Assembly: GCA_045614605.1 (NCBI GenBank)
Contig: JAZLDH010000006.1
Span: 1 to 62,108 of the forward strand
Source of the DNA: Onthomorpha sp937906975
GTDB lineage: Bacteria > Bacteroidota > Bacteroidia > Bacteroidales > P3
DNA: 62,108 nucleotides
Reading direction: 5' to 3'
Below the pieces are notes generated by a model, which was given only the letters and a program-made list of their open reading frames with translations, ran no database searches and was not told the DNA's origin. Of the stretch, positions 54,580 to 62,108 are shown in pieces. Within the stretch, counting starts at the first letter, position 1. The number at the start of each line of letters is the position of its first letter. Made by a program: the position numbers and the translations under genes.

Positions 54580-55107
54580 ATGTCAGGATACAGAGCATTT
54601 GTAGAAGAAGACGACGAAAATGCAAAACATAGAATAGAGTATTACCATAATCCTTCTAGATGGCAAGATAATGTCTTAGAAGATTCGTCAATAAGAAATG
54701 AATCTAAATGGTCTAATGAAATAAAATATCTTAATTCAGATAATACAGATGTTTCAGATGAAATAAAAGCTATACCTAATAATAGTGGTGGGATTTACAT
54801 TTTTTATATCAAAGGACCTAATCTATCTTTTATTGAAAACCATATTTTATATATAGGAAGATGTAGATATACAAATAACCAAAATATCAGAAAAAGAGCC
54901 TTAGAATATTATACAGACACAAGAATATTAATAACAAAAATGTTCAAACTTTGGAAAAATCATTTGTATTACAGGTACTATGCAAGCACTAACAATGAAT
55001 TTATTGACAAAACAGAGTCAACATTAATACGAGCTATTTTACCCCCAATGAATGAAATAATTCCAGATAAAATTAACATACAACCACAAATTCCAGCATT
55101 TAACTAA
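54580..55107 (+). CDS. GIY-YIG nuclease in the phosphorothioation operon
   Basis: 175 residues. Residues 71-73 are GIY and 91-93 YIG (in GGIYIFYIKG and ILYIGRCRY), with Arg94/Arg96 next, a catalytic Glu146 in DKTESTLIRA, and an end motif PPMNE (155-159) with Asn158. These are the key positions of a GIY-YIG nuclease. The first 65 residues are acidic and probably a binding arm. It stands between the modification genes and the DndB-like gene and shares one base with the latter. It may nick during modification or act in restriction. This is the least expected member of the operon. Confidence 0.75.
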   Translation: MSGYRAFVEEDDENAKHRIEYYHNPSRWQDNVLEDSSIRNESKWSNEIKYLNSDNTDVSDEIKAIPNNSGGIYIFYIKGPNLSFIENHILYIGRCRYTNNQNIRKRALEYYTDTRILITKMFKLWKNHLYYRYYASTNNEFIDKTESTLIRAILPPMNEIIPDKINIQPQIPAFN

Positions 55108-56354
55108 TGAACAAAGATATAAATATACCTGCTATAAGAGGTAAGATAGGAAACACTATATATTACTCTGCAAATTTTACTTTTCAGCAGATTAATGATT
55201 TAGTAAAAAAAGTTGAAGGAGAGATTTATACGTCTGCTCCACTAAAAGAACGTATACAAAGGTCGTTAACAGATAATAGTGGAAAAATAAAGCAATACAT
55301 ACTTGACAGAAATGATCGTTTTTTTAATGCACTTGTATTAGCTGTATATGATGGAGAACCACAGTGGACAGAGATACGTTTTGAATTAGAAGATAATATT
55401 TTTCCTAATGTAGGCATTTTACATTTAAATGGCAGAGAGAAAATTTTTCCTGTAGATGGTCAGCATCGTGTAGAAGGAATCAAAGATGCTTTAAAGAAAA
55501 ATCCAACATTGGCAAATGAAATGGTTAGCGTAATGCTGATTGGACATAACACATCTTCAGAAGGAATGAAGAAATCAAGACGAATTTTTTCAACACTCAA
55601 TAGATATGCTAAACCAGTAAAACTTGGTGATATTATTGCACTTGATGAAGATGATATAGTTGCTATTGCGACACGAGAACTTCTAGAAAATCATCCTCTG
55701 TTTAGTGGCGAAAGAATGAAAGTTTCAAACTCCAAGTCAATAGCAACAACTGACAAAAGCTCTTTCACTTCGTTAATCACGCTATATGAATGTAATACAG
55801 AATTATTTCAATGGTATCATTTCAAAAGAACTGTTAGTGGAAGTAAATTGAAGGATTTTTTAAAAACTCGTCCTGATGAAGAACTAATATCATCATTTTG
55901 TGAATATCTTGATAATTTTTGGAAATTATTTATACAAATTTTCCCAGAAGTTAAAGATTTTTTAGATGCAGAACCTCAAATCGCAGCCAACAAGTATCGT
56001 GATAATAATAACGGAGGAAATATTATTTTTAGGCCTGTAACATTGTTACAAATGATTAAAGCTATTGTGTATATATTGACAGAAGATAATACTGCAACTA
56101 TTGAAGGTATTTTAAATAGATATTGTCAAATTGATAGAAATGTATCTAGTCTTTTGTGGGATAAAATTATATGGAATTCTACATCAAAAACCATGCTGGT
56201 AAATAACCAAATTCTATTAAAATATTTATTTGTATATATCTATGATTCTACCATATTAAAGAATAAACATCTTGAAGATTTTTATCAACGATACGAATTA
56301 GTAAAAAATATAAATAGAGATGATATTAAATCACATCTCTTAAGATACTTATAA
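55107..56354 (+). CDS. DndB-like DGQHR-domain protein
   Basis: 415 residues. The hallmark FPVDGQHRVEGIKDA has DGQHR at 117-121; further family-like parts are MKKSRRIFSTLNRYAKPV and AIATRELLENHPLFSGER. DndB proteins are DNA-binding regulators that repress dnd operons and are thought to set modification level. Its place in the middle of the operon rather than at the front is unusual. It starts at the last base of the GIY-YIG gene and ends 3 bp before the helicase gene, so it is co-translated. A regulatory role on the 49344 promoter is inference. Confidence 0.8.
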   Translation: MNKDINIPAIRGKIGNTIYYSANFTFQQINDLVKKVEGEIYTSAPLKERIQRSLTDNSGKIKQYILDRNDRFFNALVLAVYDGEPQWTEIRFELEDNIFPNVGILHLNGREKIFPVDGQHRVEGIKDALKKNPTLANEMVSVMLIGHNTSSEGMKKSRRIFSTLNRYAKPVKLGDIIALDEDDIVAIATRELLENHPLFSGERMKVSNSKSIATTDKSSFTSLITLYECNTELFQWYHFKRTVSGSKLKDFLKTRPDEELISSFCEYLDNFWKLFIQIFPEVKDFLDAEPQIAANKYRDNNNGGNIIFRPVTLLQMIKAIVYILTEDNTATIEGILNRYCQIDRNVSSLLWDKIIWNSTSKTMLVNNQILLKYLFVYIYDSTILKNKHLEDFYQRYELVKNINRDDIKSHLLRYL

Positions 56355-56357
56355 ATA

Positions 56358-58634
56358 ATGCTTAAGGCAAACATTATTTGGCCAAATCATAGGCGTTTTA
56401 AATCTCGTACGGAGTGGGAACCTGTTGGTTTCTTCTCTGATTGTTTATGTAATTCAACACAGTTTGATTTAATGCTGGGATTCTTCTCTTCTTCTGCTAT
56501 CAGCATACTTGCTAATGGCTTTGCCACTTTCTTATATAATGGTGGAAAGATGAGACTCATCATAAATGATATATTAACCGAGTGTGATAAAACAGCTATA
56601 ATAAATGGCGAAAATAACATAGATGATATTCCTTTTTTTGATCTATCTGATATTAAAAGTATTTACGAAGCTCTTTCCGAAAGAAACAAGCATTTTTTCG
56701 ATTGTTTATCTTGGTTAATTCGTAATGATAGAATTGAAATCAAAATAATCTCTCCTAAAAATAGTATTGGCATATCTCATACCAAATCAGGAATTTTCTC
56801 CGATGGGTTAAATACTATCGGATTTGATGGTTCATGTAACTTTTCAAAAGCGGCATTGATTGATAATATTGAAAGTTTAACTGCTTCTTGTGATTGGGAT
56901 GGAAAAATTGAGAAAGCAAAAATAGATGTTATAAAAAAAGATTTTGAACAAGTTTTCTCTGAACAAGATTTGAACGTATCTTATATTTCAGCCGAAAATA
57001 TAAAAACTCAAATAATTAACATAACTAAAAACAAATCTTTATTAGATTTACTTGAAGCTGAATATGAAATTATAAAAAAAGATTCTAAGATAGAAAACTC
57101 CCCTTTTGTTGAAAAAGCTCTTTGCAAAGCAAAGGATAAAGTTGAAGCTATTATTGAAAAAATTAATCAAAAAGAAGATTACAAACCACTTTACGAAGAA
57201 TTAATACCTACTTTTCCTTATTCAAGTGGTCCAAGAGATTATCAAAAATTAGCTTTTGAAAATTGGAAACAAAATAAACAAAAAGGATTGTTTGCAATGG
57301 CAACAGGAACAGGTAAAACTATCACATCACTTAATTGTTTGCTTGAAATATACAAAAGTAATGGGTATTATAAAGCCTTAATACTTGTTCCTACTATTAC
57401 ATTATTAGAACAATGGGAAAAAGAATGTTTAAAATTCAAGTTTAGTAATATCATCAAGGTTTGTTCTAAATATAGTAATAAATGGAAAAAATCCTTGGCT
57501 AACATACAAATGATAGAGGCTTCTAATCCGGAAAATAAAACATCTTACATAATAATATCTACTTATGCTTCTTTTATTAAATCTGATAATTTTATTGATT
57601 TAAATCTACTACCTAAAAAGAAATTATTGTTAATTGCCGATGAAGCTCACAATATGGGAAGTGGTAGAATAATAAGTAGATTATCTGAAATAAAATATCT
57701 TAGAAGAATTGGATTGTCTGCAACTCCTGAAAGACAGTTTGATGAAACAGGAAACAATCGTTTAATGGAGTTTTTTGGTTGTACTCAATCTTATACTTTT
57801 GAATATTCTATGAGAGAAGCTATTGAAAATAACGCACTATGTCGTTATTATTATTATCCTCATATTGTCAAACTAACAAGCAATGAAATGGAAAAGTATA
57901 TTGAACTTTCTTTAAAAATTGCCAAAGTTTTTAATAAAGAAGATAATGATAGTAAAGAGTTACTAAAAACACTATTGCTTATTCGCAAACAAATAATTCA
58001 TAAAGCTGAAAATAAAAAAATCATTTTTAAGAATATATTAAAAGATTATTTTACAAAACAAAGAGAACTTAAATATACATTAGTTTATGTTCCTGAGGGG
58101 AATAGACCAGATGATCAATCAGCAGATATTTTTGATGAATATGATGTTTATTCTGATGATGAAGACACAAAACACCTTATAGATGAATACACTTCTATTG
58201 TTCGTGATTTAGATTCTCATATTACTGTTAGACAATTTACATCTGAATCAAAGGATAGAGATGAAATGCTAAAAGGTTTTGCTGATGGAAATATCAATGT
58301 TCTAACCTCTATGAAATGTTTAGATGAAGGAGTTGATGTTCCTCGTAGTGAATTAGCTATTTTCTGTGCAAGTACGGGTAATCCTCGTCAATTCATTCAA
58401 CGAAGAGGACGTGTGCTTAGAACACATAAAGATAAACAAAATGCAATTATTCACGACTTAATTGTAGTTCCTGATAATGTATTCAATGAAGATTGTTTCC
58501 GTTTAGAAAAAAGTCTTATTGAAAATGAATTAAAACGTGTTCGAGATTTTGCATTGTTATCAGAAAATCTTAATGACACTGTTAATGAATTACAAGATGT
58601 ACTGAACAAGTATAATTTATCAATATTTAACTAA
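56358..58634 (+). CDS. PLD-like nuclease fused to SF2 helicase (phosphorothioation-linked restriction)
   Basis: 758 residues. The N-terminal part (about 30-175) is a PLD-type phosphodiesterase with HTKSGIFSDGLNTIGFDG and GSCN (158-161). The SF2 helicase follows: Q-like SGPRDYQKLAFENWKQ, Walker A ATGTGKTITS (315-324), motif II IADEAHNMG, motif III LSATPERQF and motif VI QFIQRRGRVLRTH. Proteins of this layout are often encoded beside dnd genes and have been labelled phosphorothioation-system restriction enzymes. It would translocate on unmodified DNA and cut it. It is followed 5 bp later by a 78-residue gene. It probably belongs to the effector arm (compare SspFGH), but I do not assign a letter. 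Confidence 0.83.
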   Translation: MLKANIIWPNHRRFKSRTEWEPVGFFSDCLCNSTQFDLMLGFFSSSAISILANGFATFLYNGGKMRLIINDILTECDKTAIINGENNIDDIPFFDLSDIKSIYEALSERNKHFFDCLSWLIRNDRIEIKIISPKNSIGISHTKSGIFSDGLNTIGFDGSCNFSKAALIDNIESLTASCDWDGKIEKAKIDVIKKDFEQVFSEQDLNVSYISAENIKTQIINITKNKSLLDLLEAEYEIIKKDSKIENSPFVEKALCKAKDKVEAIIEKINQKEDYKPLYEELIPTFPYSSGPRDYQKLAFENWKQNKQKGLFAMATGTGKTITSLNCLLEIYKSNGYYKALILVPTITLLEQWEKECLKFKFSNIIKVCSKYSNKWKKSLANIQMIEASNPENKTSYIIISTYASFIKSDNFIDLNLLPKKKLLLIADEAHNMGSGRIISRLSEIKYLRRIGLSATPERQFDETGNNRLMEFFGCTQSYTFEYSMREAIENNALCRYYYYPHIVKLTSNEMEKYIELSLKIAKVFNKEDNDSKELLKTLLLIRKQIIHKAENKKIIFKNILKDYFTKQRELKYTLVYVPEGNRPDDQSADIFDEYDVYSDDEDTKHLIDEYTSIVRDLDSHITVRQFTSESKDRDEMLKGFADGNINVLTSMKCLDEGVDVPRSELAIFCASTGNPRQFIQRRGRVLRTHKDKQNAIIHDLIVVPDNVFNEDCFRLEKSLIENELKRVRDFALLSENLNDTVNELQDVLNKYNLSIFN

Positions 58635-58639
58635 TCTTT

Positions 58640-58876
58640 ATGAAAATGTATCAAACAAATGGAGATAAAATTTTGCAGGCGATAATTGAAGATGAAGAAC
58701 TAATGCAACTTGGAGAATTTGATCCTAATAAATACCAATCATTACCACAAGCATTAGGTTCTAATAATACTATAATTCAAGCTATTGCAAGAATTATAGA
58801 AAGGAAAGAACAAAAAGTATCAGAAAATGAAATATACAAAGAGATTTTTAATTTCCTAAAAGAAAAGTATATATGA
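58640..58876 (+). CDS. Small protein of unknown function in the defence operon
   Basis: 78 residues, not recognised. It is acidic at the start (KILQAIIEDEELMQLGEFDP) and ends in a helix (YKEIFNFLKEKYI). Its start is 5 bp after the helicase, and it overlaps the ATPase gene by 4 bases (ATGA), which favours a real translated gene. A linker or regulator between helicase and ATPase is one idea. Confidence 0.65.
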   Translation: MKMYQTNGDKILQAIIEDEELMQLGEFDPNKYQSLPQALGSNNTIIQAIARIIERKEQKVSENEIYKEIFNFLKEKYI

Positions 58877-61023
58877 TAATCAAAGATATAACAATAAAGA
58901 ATTTTCGTAGTTACTATGGTGTTAATCATTTTTCTTTATCAAAGGGTTTAACTTTGATAATTGGTGATAATGGAGATGGTAAGACTACTTTTTTTGAAGC
59001 ATTAGAATGGTTGTTTGACACAAGTATTGAAAACAAGAAACTATCTCATATTTCAGAAAAGAGAAAATCAGAATTAGAAATTAGTGAATCCGATGAAGTT
59101 TCTGTTTGCATTACCTTTGAACATGATGGAGAAAAAGAAATTGAAAAATGCTTCACTTTTGAGAAAGTTTCAGAAGATGATGTTCGCATAAGAGATTATA
59201 GATTTGAAGGCTATTTTATTGAAGGTAGCGAACGTGATAAAATGAGAGGAGAAGCATTATTGAATATGTGCTTTGAACCTATTATTCGTAAATATTGCTT
59301 ATTTAAAGGAGAAAATGAACTTAATGTATTTGATAATGATACTGCTCTAAAAACATTAGTTGATACTTTTTCTGGTATTAAACAATTTGATGATTTTGTT
59401 GAAATGACAGCTAATTTTGAACAGAAATCTGCTAATGCTGCTAATAGAGAATTAACTAACGATAAAAAAGTTTCAAAACAAGCAAATGAACTAAACTATA
59501 AATTAAGCAATATAGAAAGAGAAATTAATGAAATAAAAAAAGAAATTGATAATAAAAAAAATAGTATTTCTGATTTCTCTGAAAAATTGGAACGATTGCA
59601 AAGTAATGCAGAAATAGCTGAAAATTATCAAAAAATAAACGAACGTGTAAAAATATTACGAGATAAACGTGCTAAATTAAAAGCTCAAACTATATGTAAT
59701 TATAGTACAAATTTATTAGATAAACATTGGATTTTATGTTCTTTTCCTTCTATCATCAACGAGTTTTCAACAAAAGTATCTGCTTTAAGTAAAGAAAAAC
59801 GGAAACTTGAAAAAGAAGAAACAGTACGTATTGCAAAAGAAGAGGCACAAAAAGAAGAAATAGAAAAATTGAGAAAATTTGTTCCTTTGCCTTGGAATTT
59901 ACCTGATGAGGCTACAATGAAAGAAATGCTTAATGATGAAGTTTGTAAGGTTTGTGGACGTCCTGCTCCTAAAGGTTCAGAAGCATACGAATTTATGCAA
60001 AATAAATTACAAGAGTATTTAAATCATATAGAAAATAAAGTTAGTAATGAATACGAAAAGCAAGTCGTATTATTTCCAAATTCCTTCATAGGAGAACTTC
60101 ATAATAGACTTATTAGATTAAGTGGAGATGAACAACAAAATATTGCACAAATAAAAAATGATATAAATGATAAGTTATTTTTGATTTCTAAAATAAAGGC
60201 TGAGTTAAGTAAATGTGAAGATGATTTGAAAGAGGCTGAAGATGAACTAAACGATTTAATTATTCAATCAGGTTTATCTGCTGATTTACTTGAAACTAAT
60301 TTTTCTGATTTACGTGGATTCTTTGAGGCTAAGGGTAGGGCTGAAAATCGTCTTGAACATCTTACAACTACGTTACAATTTAAAGAGAAGGAAAGAAATG
60401 AAATTTTAGAACAAATAAATCAACTTGAACCTGGTAGCTCTTGGTCTAAGATTTATAAACGCGTACATATTACTTTTGAAAAGATTGCAAAGGCTTTTGC
60501 TAATGCGAAAGAAAAGAATATTAATCAATTTCTTCAATTGCTTGAAGAGGAAGCGAATGATTATTTGGCCAAATTAAATCGTAATGATTTTCATGGTATT
60601 ATTAGGATTATAAAAACTTATAATAATTCTGCTCGCATTGAGCTTCATAGTGATAATGGTCTGCGTATTGAAAATCCTAACGGTGCTTTGAAAACAACTA
60701 TGTATATGTCTGTTCTTTTCGCTATTTCTCGTATTACTACTTTAAAACGTGAGCAAGATTATCCTCTTATTTTCGATGCTCCTACTTCTTCTTTTGGTGG
60801 TTTCAAGGAGGATACGTTTTATAATGTTATTGATAATATTGATAAGCAGTGTATCATTGTAACAAAGGATTTAATCAACGTTGATAAAAATACAGGTAAT
60901 AAGTCTTTGGATTTTGAGACTATTGATAAACTTACTTGTTCGGTTTATAGAATTGAAAAGGTAACTCCTTTTGATGATAAGGACTTATCTACTATCCAAA
61001 CAAGTGCTAAAAAAATTAAATAA
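58873..61023 (+). CDS. SMC/RecF-like ATPase with zinc-hook-like motif (DndD-like)
   Basis: 716 residues. Walker A is IIGDNGDGKTTFFEALEW (29-46) and Walker B with LIFDAPTSSFGG lies near 632-643; both halves of a split ATPase are in place. Long coiled coils (about 190-300 and 400-560) flank a Cys pair in CKVCGRPAP (Cys358, Cys361), like the zinc hook of Rad50. DndD proteins share this layout and give ATP-driven DNA handling during sulfur modification. Here a separate SspC-like ATPase is also present, so this one may serve the restriction arm instead. It is followed 6 bp later by the last gene. Confidence 0.8.
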   Translation: MIIKDITIKNFRSYYGVNHFSLSKGLTLIIGDNGDGKTTFFEALEWLFDTSIENKKLSHISEKRKSELEISESDEVSVCITFEHDGEKEIEKCFTFEKVSEDDVRIRDYRFEGYFIEGSERDKMRGEALLNMCFEPIIRKYCLFKGENELNVFDNDTALKTLVDTFSGIKQFDDFVEMTANFEQKSANAANRELTNDKKVSKQANELNYKLSNIEREINEIKKEIDNKKNSISDFSEKLERLQSNAEIAENYQKINERVKILRDKRAKLKAQTICNYSTNLLDKHWILCSFPSIINEFSTKVSALSKEKRKLEKEETVRIAKEEAQKEEIEKLRKFVPLPWNLPDEATMKEMLNDEVCKVCGRPAPKGSEAYEFMQNKLQEYLNHIENKVSNEYEKQVVLFPNSFIGELHNRLIRLSGDEQQNIAQIKNDINDKLFLISKIKAELSKCEDDLKEAEDELNDLIIQSGLSADLLETNFSDLRGFFEAKGRAENRLEHLTTTLQFKEKERNEILEQINQLEPGSSWSKIYKRVHITFEKIAKAFANAKEKNINQFLQLLEEEANDYLAKLNRNDFHGIIRIIKTYNNSARIELHSDNGLRIENPNGALKTTMYMSVLFAISRITTLKREQDYPLIFDAPTSSFGGFKEDTFYNVIDNIDKQCIIVTKDLINVDKNTGNKSLDFETIDKLTCSVYRIEKVTPFDDKDLSTIQTSAKKIK

Positions 61024-61029
61024 TATATT

Positions 61030-61614
61030 ATGATAAAGGAAAATTTATATAAAACTTGGGCTTCACGTAATCCTCAATGGGAAAAAAGATATGAAGAGTC
61101 TATTTTTAAAAAATTCTGTGATTATAAAAAGGGTGAGACTTCTTTGCGTGAGGATAGAGGTAAAATATTTGGTGCGGGATATGAGATTTTTATTGTCGCT
61201 TTTTTTATAGGTCTGTATTTTAATCAAAAGCGTCCTCTTATTAATGATAGTACTAAAAGAAAATCTTTTGGTTGGGAAATAGAAAATTGGGGTAATATAA
61301 ATAAGTCTAATAATAGAGTGCCTTATCCTAAACTTCGTGAGTATATTTTTATCGCTCTCATTGCTCGAACTGATATTGATTTCATCGCTTTGGAAAAGGG
61401 TAATATTTCTTCTGATAAGGCTGTCCGTATGCTTATGCAAACTATGGAAGAGTATGCTAATTTCGGCTTACATTTTATAGAAGATAAACTAATTGATGAT
61501 CCTAATTACTTTTTTAAGGAAAGGGCTTTTTTAGAAACTTTCTTGTCTTTTGATAATTCTCTTTCAACTAATAATGATGATGAAGATGACGATGAACCCG
61601 ATTCTTTAGATTAA
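61030..61614 (+). CDS. Unknown protein with acidic tail, last gene of the operon
   Basis: 194 residues, not recognised. It begins MIKENLYKTWASRNPQWEKR, has a helical middle with GAGYEIFIVAFFIGLYFNQK and PYPKLREYIFIALIARTDID, and ends in an acidic stretch NNDDEDDDEPDSLD. It lies 6 bp after the ATPase gene and 30 bp before a terminator. By position it may be a small partner of the ATPase and helicase, as the third member of an SspFGH-like arm; this is inference only. Confidence 0.7.
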   Translation: MIKENLYKTWASRNPQWEKRYEESIFKKFCDYKKGETSLREDRGKIFGAGYEIFIVAFFIGLYFNQKRPLINDSTKRKSFGWEIENWGNINKSNNRVPYPKLREYIFIALIARTDIDFIALEKGNISSDKAVRMLMQTMEEYANFGLHFIEDKLIDDPNYFFKERAFLETFLSFDNSLSTNNDDEDDDEPDSLD

Positions 61615-61644
61615 ATTCTTTTCAACGAATATTCTCTTAAAAAC

Positions 61645-61683
61645 AAAAAGGTTGATTCTATTTCCATAGTCTCAGCCTTTTTC
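61645..61683 (+). terminator. Terminator of the defence operon
   Basis: AAAAAGGTTGA (61645-61655) pairs with TCAGCCTTTTT (61672-61682), with a loop of 16 bases and the closing T-rich side. It lies 30 bp after the last stop codon. Confidence 0.7.
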
Positions 61684-61966
61684 TATAGTCTCTATTGTAA
61701 CTATAAATACTATCCCTCAATAAAAAAAGAAAACAACTCCCCCCACCACAAAACCCAATACTCATATTTTCTCCTTTTCCCTTTCTTCTCACAAAAAAAC
61801 TTTACCCCCTCCACCTTGCTCATTAAACCTTCTTCCTTCCCCAAACCCCAACACTCATTCTCATTGTATTGTTGTCTCATTGTCTCATAGACTTATAGTC
61901 TTATAGTCTCAAAAAAAATTCTTTTGCGTCCTTTACGACTTTGCGAGCAATCAATCTCACACAAGC
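61684..61966. other. Pyrimidine-rich spacer between defence operon and rRNA operon
   Basis: No gene is visible. The plus strand is strongly C/T-rich from about 61730 to 61860 with several C runs. Short GTCTC/ATAGTCT repeats occur at about 61871-61910. Nothing else is recognised. Confidence 0.5.
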
Positions 61967-62000
61967 AAAAAAAAAGAGCCTCGCTTTTCAGCGAAGCTCT
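61967..62000 (-). terminator. rRNA operon terminator
   Basis: On the minus strand the hairpin AGAGCTTCGC-loop-GCGAGGCTCT is followed by a long T run (A run 61967-61975 on plus). It lies 10 bp after the 3' end of 5S rRNA. Confidence 0.88.
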
Positions 62001-62009
62001 CGGTTTAAT

Positions 62010-62108
62010 CTGGCAGCGACCTACTTTCCCACTTGGTGTAGCAGTATCATCGGCGATGCAGGGCTTAACTTCTCTGTTCGGAATGGTAAGAGGTGTTCAC
62101 CTGCTCTA
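62010..62108 (-). rRNA. rrf: 5S ribosomal RNA, 3' part
   Basis: The plus strand shows the complement of conserved 5S sequence: CTTCTCTGTTCGGAATGG (complement of CCATTCCGAACAGAGAAG) and, at the 3' end, TGGCAGCGACCTACTTTCCC. About 99 of some 110 bases lie in the window, and the 5' end is beyond it. The rest of the operon (23S, 16S) must lie to the right. Confidence 0.95.

Noticed and set aside
53465..61023. Canonical DndCDE operon
   Set aside because: No DndE-like gene, and the DUF4007 protein and large ATPase next to the PP-loop enzyme match SspBCD. A mixed origin remains possible.
61063..61440. 125-codon minus-strand open frame
   Set aside because: It lies opposite the last gene of the defence operon, has no family features, and A/T-rich coding DNA often leaves such frames.
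49412..61614. BREX type 4 (PAPS reductase plus ATPase)
   Set aside because: No PglZ-type phosphatase or BrxL protease is present, and DUF4007 with DndB-like and DndD-like genes fits phosphorothioation better.

Overview
The window looks like chromosomal DNA of a low-G+C Bacteroidales bacterium, probably host-associated. The signs are a PKD-type secreted surface protein, an S46 (DPP11-like) dipeptidyl peptidase, a UpxY-type antiterminator heading a polysaccharide-export operon, a GH109 glycosidase, a DUF4292-like lipoprotein, and several TAnnTTTG promoter elements typical of the Bacteroidetes primary sigma factor. Genus cannot be set from sequence alone.

Region 1 (1-21180) is mostly minus-strand housekeeping: a truncated surface protein, then mutS2, an ABC-F ATPase, a lipoprotein, a YqeY-like protein, a HATPase/DRTGG pair, a membrane protein and lepA. 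A short plus-strand rsgA-dtd operon follows, then hslR-der and pyrF-lipB-ileS. Ribosome- and tRNA-quality functions dominate (ABC-F, LepA, RsgA, Der, Hsp15, Dtd, IleRS, and later ObgE, RluB, PheT).

Region 2 (21262-26926) is a plus-strand polysaccharide export and regulation operon: UpxY, Wza, Wzc, PHP phosphatase and acyltransferase. It contains no glycosyltransferases. Region 3 (26986-33745, minus) carries PAP2, obgE, a tandem-domain adenylate kinase, hpt, an AsmA-like protein and a pseudouridine synthase. Region 4 (34006-40114, plus) carries DPP11, pheT and two unknown proteins.

Region 5 is accessory. A 1240-residue single-chain restriction-methylation-specificity enzyme (40120-43842) is followed by three exported glycosidases (GH27, GH109, GH35) suited to galactose- and GalNAc-capped host glycans. 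A nine-gene operon at 49412-61614 looks like a phosphorothioate (DNA backbone sulfur) defence system of the SspBCD class. It has DUF4007 (SspB), a large ATPase (SspC), a PAPS-reductase-like PP-loop enzyme (SspD), a GIY-YIG nuclease, a DndB-like DGQHR protein, a PLD-helicase fusion, a 78-residue unknown, an SMC/DndD-like ATPase with a zinc-hook-like motif, and a 194-residue unknown. No cysteine desulfurase (SspA/DndA) is present, so sulfur would have to come from a desulfurase elsewhere. The operon converges on the 3' end of an rRNA operon, with 5S on the minus strand at the right edge.

Two non-coding signals stand out. First, five separate spots, mostly intergenic (2477, 16135, 26923, 33811 and 49218), hold A/T-rich arrays in which a C(A/T)(A/T)(A/T)G pentamer, read as CTTTG, CAAAG, CTTAG or CTAAG, recurs at 21-bp or 42-bp steps, often in alternating orientation. 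Second, 13967-14126 holds two adjacent hairpins whose loops are complementary to each other.
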